Assembly (NCBI GenBank): GCA_000787465.1
Contig: JSYX01000657.1
Location: 1 to 18,833 of the forward strand
Length of the DNA stretch: 18,833 bases
From: Thermomucor indicae-seudaticae
Taxonomy: Eukaryota; Mucoromycota; Mucoromycetes; Mucorales; Lichtheimiaceae
Direction of reading: 5' to 3'
Shown here: positions 1 to 8,600 of the stretch, piece after piece
How the letters are laid out: every line of letters begins with the position of its first letter
How positions within the stretch are numbered: position 1 is the first letter of the stretch
The notes under the pieces: generated by a model
The model's database searches: none
Told to the model about the DNA's origin: nothing
What the model saw: only the letters and a program-made list of their open reading frames with translations
Position numbers and translations under genes: made by a program

Positions 1-40
1 CTACCAACAGAGGACGCAAAAAGGTATTCAAAAACCAGTA
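1..40 (+). repeat. Left copy of a 40-bp inverted repeat
   Basis: The first 40 bases are identical, in reverse complement, to 18752-18791. The identity ends at base 41. Weaker similarity with small gaps continues for about 20 more bases, both copies reading ATTT(C)CTCTC and then a GGAA/CGAA-like stretch. Read on the plus strand, the segment is open and encodes LPTEDAKRYSKTS, the same 13 residues as the right copy. Because the match begins at the first base, it probably extends beyond the window. The element family is not recognised. Confidence 0.85.
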
Positions 41-354
41 TTTCCTCTCTTGGTCTCGAACAAATCGCGATACTCTTGTTCTCTATGGACAACTTTGCTC
101 TTTCTCATCGGTCAGTATGACTGGTGGTCTACGATAACCAACATCCCTCCATGTCTATTGTCCTAGAAATACCTGCAATTGCTTGACAGGCACTGACGTA
201 TAATATTACATCCTAGATTTTCTGCGGAGCAAACGCTTAATTATGCACGCAACTTTTCAAAGTCGTATTCTCCTACGGCTGCCACTCGTGTTCGTGTGGC
301 CCGTACACTACTATAAATGCAAACACTTCATATCTTCCGGGTGAACCACGGCTT
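41..354. other. No gene recognised, left edge
   Basis: Apart from the fading tail of the edge repeat (to about base 62), I see no supported gene here. The plus frame that continues from the repeat stops at 118-120. No RNA gene or long tandem repeat is visible. Confidence 0.5.
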
Positions 355-1210
355 TCACGCCTCTGGCCAGGAAATAAATATGCACTTCCCGCGAATGGCT
401 GGCTCCCACTCAATGTCTGCTTCCTGAACTTGAGTCATTCGTTGCAATCCAGAGTCCAACAAAATCTTTCCAATCACCTCCTTATATCTTTCTCTTAGAC
501 TCTCCAGACCTCTTCATGACAAGACGTTCCACAGTTTTTGCACAGTTGAACGACTCGTAATGTTTCATGCTTCCACAATCTCTCCGTAACTGTATCTGAT
601 TTGCCAAAGGCGAACGATGACACACGTTCTTCCGAAGAAAGCTGCTTTCTTGGAAGGAAAGGAATGTTGGTAGTGTGACGAAGAGGCATTGCATAAGTGC
701 AAGTCCAGAAGTTTTGAAAGAGCAAAACAATAGACAATGGCCATTTTTATAGTGACGTGGATATGTAAAAGTTCCTCTCATATCAGCCAGGAGGCGGTAC
801 TTTTGAAAAGGAGCTTGCCCAGCGATTTCTACGACACAAATGCTGGTGGAATGCAAAGTGGCTATTTCAGCGTCAATGTCCATTTGAAGCTTCAGAGCCT
901 CTGAATCGCACCAATTGCCGAGCAATAGAGGAGTAGTGGCACAAGTTGATGCTGATTCATGACCTGACAACATAATATCATTTTCACTGCATCGGAAGTC
1001 TGCAAGAGCCAGACGATGTAAGGCATGCGCGGGAAAGCGCAGGAAAAAGATGTGGCGTGATTGAGCGGGGGACAGACCCCGGCTTTCCGGCATCTGGGGA
1101 AGAAGAAAGTCAGTCCAAGCTTCCTCCACAATTTCTATCAACCGTTTTTTCCCTTTCTCTTCTTGGGGATACACGGAAGCGAAAAACTCATGGTCAAATT
1201 CTATCAGCAT
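355..1210 (-). pseudogene. Possible decayed gene or transposon remnant, three frames
   Basis: Three overlapping or adjacent minus-strand frames look protein-like. The first is an open frame at 482-1210 (242 codons), whose first part is antisense to the UPS1 start. If it is real, the internal Met at 1091-1093 is a better start. The second frame, 495-737, ends in a zinc-knuckle-like CKNCGTSCHEE. The third, 355-513, has 52 residues containing RYKEVIGKILLDSGLQ. One original protein broken by frameshifts, or exons with unseen introns, would explain this. The C-x2-C-G-T-x2-H pattern recalls the second zinc knuckle of TnpB/Fanzor-like proteins, but many zinc ribbons share it. I do not recognise the family and do not assign a function. 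Confidence 0.3.
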
Positions 1211-1997
1211 ACGTACAACTACGAGTAGGTTTTATCCACAAGCTTTTCTGCGCGACTCCCATTGACTCAATCGATTGTCAAGTCATCCCTGGCAGAACGT
1301 AACTTACGCATTTTGGCTTCGGTACCCGAATCCCTTTGCTGCGCATGGTAAGCTTACACGGTCGTATCTGCTTGGGCGAAGGTCAATAATAACTCTAGAG
1401 CAATGTAGTACTTGCTGTTGATGTGCTGGATCGCTACGTGGACGAGAATGGAGTCCTACGAACCACCCGTCTTGTCCTGAAGAAAGGAAAAGCACCAAAG
1501 TGGTTTCCAGAACATGTTAGTCAAAACGATGAATTCTAGTTCTCTCACACACACATACATTGACACAAGGTTTTTATATAGTTTCTCAAGAATTCTCAAG
1601 CGTTTATTATTGAAGAGTCAGAAGTGGACCCAAAGGCCATGACGATGGTGACACGCACAAAGAATCTGAACCATGTCCGGATAATGCAGATCGTCGAAAC
1701 GCAGATATTCAAACCACACGCAGAAAACCCTGAATGGACATCTTGCAAGTCAGAAGCATGCATTGTGTCGCGGTTTGGTTGGGGTATGGCAAGCAAAATT
1801 GAACGGTTTGGGCAAAGTAGCTTTGCTGCAAACGCGGCAAAGGTAAATTCGGCAAAATAACAATGTGTTTTTGATTGGAGTGAACTAATGGTGTGGGAAT
1901 TTGTTAGGCTCGGAAAGGCATGCGTCATATCCTGCAGATGATTCGGGAAAAGCAAGTCGGTGGTCGATTACCGTTCATCCATCAAAATCAATCATGA
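1190..1997 (+). CDS. UPS1: UPS1-type PRELI/MSF1 domain protein
   Basis: Exons are 1190-1224, 1283-1347, 1409-1515, 1582-1842 and 1908-1997. They join in frame to 185 aa, the usual size for yeast Ups1. The PRELI/MSF1 domain fills the protein: N-terminal MVKFYQHTYNYDHPW, then AFWLRYPNPFAAHV, DENGVLRTTRLVLKKGKAP, EESEVDP, and TRTKNLNHVRIMQIVE. The C-terminal helix region contains FGWGMASKIERFG. Ups1 with Mdm35 carries phosphatidic acid across the mitochondrial intermembrane space for cardiolipin synthesis; this is family knowledge. The LRTTRL/KKGK stretch is closer to Ups1 than to the Ups2 or SLMO branches, so the subtype is likely but not proven. The start was chosen because its Met opens the conserved MVK-type N terminus. 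The second exon begins with the single base that completes the Asp codon. The gene converges on the sulfite oxidase gene 105 bp away. Its short exons make it easy to miss among longer antisense frames. Confidence 0.9.
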
Positions 1998-2102
1998 AGC
2001 TTATTATTCCCCTCCTCTATTATTTCACCCTTCTCTCATCCATATCTTGTAAATATCCGTTCTCTTGTATAATTGCGCAAAAAAGTTTCTCTCTACTGCT
2101 TC

Positions 2103-3729
2103 CTAAAGATTAGATTGTTTTTCTATCGTACGCCAGGCATTATTCATAACACCACGGTAATTCCACACCGGAAATTCTTGTTGGATGTTGCCCGACGAAT
2201 CCACTATGCATGGCAGGCGTGAGAAAGTTTCAAGTCGGGTAAACAAAAAAAAGTTTTATGTTTACCTGCACGGCTGACGATCCGCGTTCCCGGTTTGGAA
2301 ATGACATATGCCGTCCAAAGACACCATCCCCATGAGTTGTTACTACCATTCGCTGTCGGCTGATACAATTCCGCTAGCACCCAAGTTTCACCATCGTCAC
2401 CAGAAACGTCTAGTAAACTCGTTATTATCATCCATCCTAGAGTGAGTATTTTCACAATATGCTACTTGCCTACTCTTTGAATGCTTCGTCCGCCGCCTTG
2501 TCAAGTTTAGTCCACGTCCACAATAAAATAATGTCTGTCTTTACCTGACAAGGCGTAACCCTTGACGATCGTCTCACTTTTGGTCGTTAATCCCGCAGGC
2601 GGATCACAGACAAAAGACTGGACGTTATATTCCCCGATTGACGGTACTTTGCACCAAAACTGGCTGGCTTCTTCTTCATTCGTAACCTTTCTTGACCAAA
2701 AAAGGGGTCAGTCTGCGTGTAATTGGCTCCCCGCCCTTTCTGTCATGGCTCTCTACTTGCATGCTCTGGAAGTATCTTGTAATCTTTCGTTTGATAATAC
2801 GCACCGGATTCATGATCTTGAACCGTAATCGACTTTAAGTATTTGACGGACCGAGCACCAATGTAGCCTTGGCGGGGCCATTTAGCAAAACGCTAAAGAC
2901 AACGAAACCCCTCTTTTTGCATACCGGGTACAACGACTCGTATAGGATAGCCGTGTTCGCGTGATAAGGGCTTATGGTTCATCTCGTATGCCAATAACAC
3001 ATCACCAAATTCGTCTCTGTCCATGACTGAGCCCGCATCCATTTCATTAAAAAAGATAATAGAAAGACGACTGACTTACAACGCTTTGCGCAATGGTATT
3101 GATGAGCCATAACACTTGTCCTCCACGCACTATAACGGAAAATTCAGTAACTCTCCTTACCCTCTCTCTCTCTTTCTTTCACTCCATATACCTGCTCAAC
3201 AGATTCAAAGGCAACATGGTACCGCCCCACATCAGGGTACGGGCTCCGAATACCAACAGCATCCAGGACGTCACGTAACCGGCATCCACTGTACACCGCA
3301 TTACCAACCGCACCTGCTCCCCAGATCACACCCTTGGTGTCTCGTACGCGGTGCAGTCCATCACGTCGATTGCCCTTATAAGTCTCGCTCGTCAGAATTT
3401 TTTCTTTTCCATCAACCAGATTACAACAGGACGCTTACTGCGCACTAAAGAGGACAGCTATCAGTTTTGTCGTTTCTTTTGCATGGGTCATGCTATCTCA
3501 CCTGCATAGCCATGACAACATCATACTTTGGGAACCGCGTCTTGAGCTCCTGGACAGAAAACGCATAGCCTTGGACTGTGACGACATGCGTGTTTTCATC
3601 CAAGTGCATGGGCGTGGGTCCGTGCGAACGACAGAAAAAGTATGGTTCCGGTGTCAAATAGTGTCGTACAAGGTCCTCTAGCCTGGGTTCCGCATTATAC
3701 GGCTCCTCTTTACGTACGATAAGCGACAT
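2103..3729 (-). CDS. SUOX: Sulfite oxidase, molybdenum cofactor type
   Basis: Nine exons, in coding order: 3729-3502, 3444-3439, 3374-3192, 3129-3080, 3016-2925, 2867-2761, 2686-2545, 2436-2266 and 2203-2103. They give 359 aa. The oxidoreductase Moco domain comes first: [19 protein letters not shown], then CAGNRRDG with Cys77 as the expected molybdenum ligand, [49 protein letters not shown] and [14 protein letters not shown]. The Mo-co dimerisation domain follows: [26 protein letters not shown], and near the end [13 protein letters not shown]. The enzyme oxidises sulfite to sulfate. There is no cytochrome b5 domain and no mitochondrial leader, so it is organised like the plant enzyme. It ends in SNL, the peroxisomal signal reported for plant sulfite oxidase. 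Oddities are a 6-nt second exon and a GC-AG sixth intron. Nitrate reductase is excluded by the missing heme and FAD domains. Confidence 0.93.
2687..2760 (-). other. GC-AG intron in sulfite oxidase (intron 6)
   Basis: On the coding strand the exon ends GAGCAT and the intron begins GCAAGTAGAG, ending in CAAGAAAG (74 nt). It contains a CTGAC branch-like site about 20 nt before the acceptor. The only nearby GT donor, two bases downstream, gives the wrong phase, and every compatible frame meets a stop codon. The GC donor joins LPEH to [11 protein letters not shown] in phase 0. Confidence 0.82.
3439..3444 (-). other. 6-nt microexon of the sulfite oxidase gene
   Basis: TGCGCA encodes Cys77-Ala78. 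It sits between intron 3445-3501 (GTGAGA...TTTAG, with CTGAT upstream) and intron 3375-3438 (GTAAGC...ATAAG, with CTGAC upstream). Without it the reading joins Met-Gln directly to Gly-Asn-Arg-Arg and loses the invariant Cys-Ala of the QCAGNRR motif. With it the motif is perfect and the frame is kept. Confidence 0.88.
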
Positions 3730-3960
3730 CGTGAATCAGGAAGAAAGTCAAAAGAAATGAATGAAAGAGAAAGGAGGCAAGGAATGATCTGCTCCCTTAG
3801 CATCATCTTTTCCACGAATTAGGGGCGCGCAATGGCAACCAATGGTCGAATATGTATATTCAGCCTTCTTTTCTGAAAAAACAATATACGTATGGAAAGA
3901 GGAGATGACTAGTATGTATGCAAGAAAGGGTTTACAAATAAAAAAGACAATGGATGATGA

Positions 3961-3966
3961 TTTATT
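3961..3966 (-). promoter_or_regulatory. AATAAA overlapping the stop codon of the UPF0658-like gene
   Basis: The minus strand reads GAATAAATC, so the TAA stop (3964-3962) lies inside a canonical AATAAA hexamer. This could act as a polyadenylation signal with a very short 3' UTR, or it may be chance in AT-rich DNA. Confidence 0.3.
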
Positions 3967-5420
3967 CGATGGACCAACGTCGTGTGCTTCGCTTCTCATG
4001 TCCCATGGGCGCCATTGAATGCGAAGAAGGCAAAGAAGAAGCAGTCGCATGGCAAACTGAACAGCTTTAATTAATATCTCAACCAACCAGAGATAAATAG
4101 GAAATATCACAACTTACTGTGGTTGATAAGACCATGGTTGAAATTGCGTAGACACACAACAGATACCGGTACAGAAACCATGATCAGCACAATATCAACG
4201 CACACTAGCGCGGAACTTCCTGTTAGTTACACAGACGTACACATGGACGAATTGACTTACAAAAGAAGGTCAAGAAGATTTTGGATCCCAAGAACCGCTG
4301 TGGATTCTGCGATATCTCCACCAGCAGGTAGATAAAATAGGCCATACTGGTGGCTGCCAGCGCAATAAATAGATACATGATCAGCTTCTTCTCTCGCCGC
4401 AGCTGTATACATGTATTGATTAACACACAAATGTTGAAAGAAATAATCGGATCCGGCAAACTTACACCCCAGTAGGCCAAGATCAGCATCGCAATCGTCA
4501 CAAAGCAACTCAGGATAATATGCTCAATCAGTTCCTTGACAATATCCGACTTGGCCTCGTCCGTCGTTGCTTCGGGCCACCATGCCACAATCAGCAGTGC
4601 CAAGTACTGGACCGACAAGCCCAGAAAGAAAAAGAAGTCCAGCTTGAGCAGCATCATAAAGATCTGATACATCTTGTACCGATCTATCATCCATTGTCAT
4701 CGTCTCTTTTCCTCTTTCTTTTCCTCCTTCTTCGACATACCTCGCATGGCAAGATCAGCTCCAATCTTCTTATAGATATGCCATCCAAACTCAAGATACA
4801 GCTTGTACGCCAAAAAGATAAAGATGATCACAGACACAATCATGATGCAGATCTGCGTGATTTCTGCCCACTTGGACGCATGGTACACGTTTCCGAGGTA
4901 CGCCACCGCCAGCTGCACATTGGCGTCATTGGTATCAAACAGTGTCGAGGATTGGTGGTACTGGATAATGGAGTAGGCGCACATCCCCAGTTCAAAGACA
5001 ACCAGAGCAATCAATTCAATTGTGTTCTTTTGGTAAATCTAAAAATTCCAATGTGTTTGTCTCTCTGCTCTCTTTTATAACAAAATGGAAACTTACGGCA
5101 TCCACCACCAGTAAAACCGTAAATATCTGTGCAATCATGAACAAGACGAAATAGACGAGTAGCGATCGTGCATTGGCATATGCCGTCGCGAGTGAGTCGC
5201 CGAACCCTTTCTGATCCAGGTTTTCGCTATCTAGGATACTGATCTGCTCCGCATGATACTGAAAAATCACGGATTCAAACACAATGGCTAATATGGCTTG
5301 CACTACGATCGTGATAAATATAGCTCTCGTCCATCGTGACTCTCCAAACTGAATAATATATCAGCCATATGCCTTGCTTTCTTTTTGTTCTCTGCTTACA
5401 ATACGTGATATAATCCACAT
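3962..5420 (-). CDS. Polytopic membrane protein, UPF0658 Golgi-family-like
   Basis: Exons in coding order are 5420-5400, 5348-5097, 5038-4741, 4683-4466, 4402-4261, 4204-4118 and 4056-3962, giving 370 aa. The first exon holds only seven codons. Hydrophobic segments lie near residues 15-37, 68-92, 97-117, 150-175, 200-222, 243-265, 270-295 and 308-330, so seven or eight membrane spans are likely. Conserved-looking marks are [15 protein letters not shown] near the N terminus, the loop [19 protein letters not shown] followed by LLKLDFFFF, and a basic cytosolic tail ending RRWSIE. This layout resembles fungal UPF0658 proteins annotated in the Golgi of fission yeast. The match is from memory of the family, and no biochemical role is known to me. 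The splice choice in intron 5 is notable: the acceptor just after the branch site would create an immediate TGA, so the next AG downstream is used. The last exon is the least certain part. Confidence 0.75.
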
Positions 5421-5698
5421 CGGGAATAGAACAAGGTAACAAAAGGGTATTGTATTGTACTTGGCCGCGTCAGAGTCGGTCTAATGCAACGTTGCTCAAG
5501 ATCGTTTTGTCTACTCCAAATTGGCGCAAAAGGAAGGGAAAGACTTGAAGTACAATTGTTGCAATTGTACTCAAGGATGATTTAATAACAATGAATGAAG
5601 AAGAAGAACTTGTATTAGGAAGGAGACGGAGGAGGGGCAACATTTTCATTCTGTATTATTTTTCCAAACTCAGTGTTGTACGACATTGCTTCAAAAGC

Positions 5699-8600
5699 TT
5701 AAAAATGGTCAATGCTGCTATCAATATCCACTAAATCTTCCATAATTCGGGCTACAGTGGTACCGATTTGCTTGGTCATTTCTCGTTGTCGACTAACCGA
5801 TAATCCGGCAAATTCAAAGATCAGATCACCATCCAATACAGCCTTGGTACGGTTTGATGACATCCTTTGCTTTGGTCCTTTCATCAATCTGAAAGACAGA
5901 TCACAGATCAGGTCTTGCACAGTGGCAGTAAGCTGTCTAGACTTACCGGTACGCCCGTGGATTTAAACCAGCCACATGTTGTAATCCATTGACGAGTTGG
6001 CCGTACAACGTATTTAACCGCTTAAATGTCTTTTCGGCAATAGGAGAGACGACGGAAAAGCTACCACCATAGGTACCTTCAAATAATGCTGTCAGCCCTC
6101 TCTCTACTTTCTCTTTATGTTAAATCTTACCGCATAGACAAAAATGACGTCTACTGTAATCTACAACTTGCTTTCCTTTACGTATGATTTGAGGTAACCG
6201 AACCATACATCCTACTTGGGTCCCGACATGGAAATCACCACGTCTCATCAATTTTTGACCTCCAAATGACTGAAGATCTAACGGATGACAGCGTCAGCAG
6301 CAGAAGAAATTAACTTAATTAATTTGACTTACTAAAAGGCGCATATTGGAAAATATCCAAATTGTCGTCTGTGTCACCCACAAGGAGGTACATGGACTTG
6401 TCGTCAATGATAAAATCCACACTGCTGACTTCAAACGATTGGTAATCCTTGCCCAGTAACACCAGTTTAGCAGGTTCAAGCTTAAGAAATTCGTTATTAT
6501 AACTGAATCGGTCAGTTCAACATCCATCATTTCCTACCTGGAAACCAAGAAACCAGACGGACTTTTGCGCATCACCCAACAAGATAAAGTTCTTGATGGA
6601 AGAGATACTTGTCACGTAGATCTGCACGTCAATGAACGCCACGCCAACCAGACTTTCATTGTCTTCAAAACTCCATATAATAACCTTGGACCCGATACAC
6701 GACACAAGATGCCCACTCACGTCACACATGGCGCTCACAGCCCCCTTGACGTCTTCAGTGTGAAGATGCTTGTATCGATGGTTGGTTTGCGGGTTATTTG
6801 GTTCAGGTACGACCTCGATGATATCGAAAATATAAATCTGTCGCTCTCTTTATAAGCACACACCTTCTGGTTTCCTTCCAACTGAAAGTCAGTGCTTACC
6901 GATCCTCGCATGGCGGTATCTTCTCCACGGAGATAACCAGTTCCTACTGCCATAAAATGCTTCTTGCCAGTGCTGGTTTGTTTGGACTCTAGTACAACAC
7001 ACTCCAGAGACAGTCCTTGCTCGTACTCTTGAAAATCAACACGATCCACCACTTCCCAGGTCACCGGTGATATCATGATCATCGAGTATTGGTTTACGGT
7101 AGGCAGGAAAGCACCCGGATCACGTTCGTTCTCTTCTTGTCCGTCGATCGGTACACCTTCATCATTGCGCAGTCGTACAGATCTCGGTTGTGATACCAGA
7201 GCAGAATATACACGCATTGGTGGATGATACTTGATCTTGTGCACTGCTTGTCCCATTGGCACCTTTCGAAGTACCCAGTCCATATCGTATGTAATGCCAT
7301 CTGTTGGAAGACGGCATAATTTGACGTTTGACTGTAGGAAAAATAACCTTAGAGACATACAAAGACGCCACTTGAGTATAAGACCTCATACTCACATTGG
7401 AATCAAGGGTAATAAAACCATGCTCGCAGTTGACATTATGGAACTGTGTGAATCCGACAATATCGTTCGTCTCGACCTTTACTGGGTGAACGCGCACAAA
7501 GCTCTTGCAAGAGCACACGAGCAACGCCGGTTGCGGTCCAGCCACAAACACACCCGTGTATCCTGCTACATCATTAAAGGGTATAAGTCGTCGTTGTTGT
7601 GTCGAGCCGTTATCACTCAGCTTGGGTTCTACTGGTGGTGGATTGATTTCAGGTGAAGTAAAGACGTATTCATGGTGCACTCGAGAAAACCTCAGTGCTA
7701 ACCGATTCTCCTGAACTTTTTCTCGGTGACAATCAAACACTTCTGTATCACCATCAATGTGATGGTCCTCGTCACCATTGTTGTCTGGTAGATAGGAGAA
7801 TGCTTTATAAAGAACAACGTCATTGGTCGATGTTCGTACCTAAACCGTGAAAAAGCAGTTATATAGATGATTAAAGAAGAAGCTTCGAAGCAAAACAGTA
7901 GTTCGTCTTACCACCAGATGCGGGTCTTTCCTTTCTTTGCCAATATTGGCCATCAATATCTCTTGTATCTGGTCATAGTTGGCGCCAGGTAATAATGTCA
8001 TTGACTCGGCTGGTGGACGATCAATAAGGAGACTGGATAGATTATCGAACTCTGGGACATTGAAGCTTTGCTCGAAATCAGGTAGACTATAAATCTTGCA
8101 ACATCGTCAGAACAATATAACTCAACAATAATTACAACAGATTTCCTTATTATACATACCTGCAGAGTGCCATCCGCCGTATAAACAAGGCACCAAAAGC
8201 TGACACGCTTCGTCTCTTCTACATTGCCCTTGATACTGACGTTCATTTCATCTATTTTTCCCGTCGCTTCTTGGAGCTCAGGTACTTGTGAGCCATTCGT
8301 AGAGTGTGTACTAGTAGTGTCTCCGTACAGCATGGTCTCATCCTTGTCCTCGTTCTTATGATCGACGTCCTTGGTGCTGCTGCTACTAGTAGTAGTGGTA
8401 GCCGGTGCTGATGCTGACTCTTGTTGCTTGTCTGTGCCTTGATACCCATATAATGCATCGTCATCATCCTCACAATCCATATCTTGAACGGTGTTTGTTG
8501 CTGTATTCACGCTTCCTGGCGGTTGTTTCTTGTTGTCGCTCATAACTACGTCTTCGCCATACAAATCATAATCAATTTCATCAAAGTCGCTTTCAGTGGG

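Noticed and set aside
1596..1955. 119-codon minus-strand frame
   Set aside because: It is antisense to UPS1 exons 4 and 5, which carry the PRELI domain.
4520..5080. 186-codon plus-strand frame
   Set aside because: It is antisense to exons of the UPF0658-like gene, which shows membrane spans and correct splicing; the plus frame has no family features.
7231..7656. 141-codon plus-strand frame
   Set aside because: It is antisense to CFT1 exons 13 and 14 and their intron, with no features of its own.
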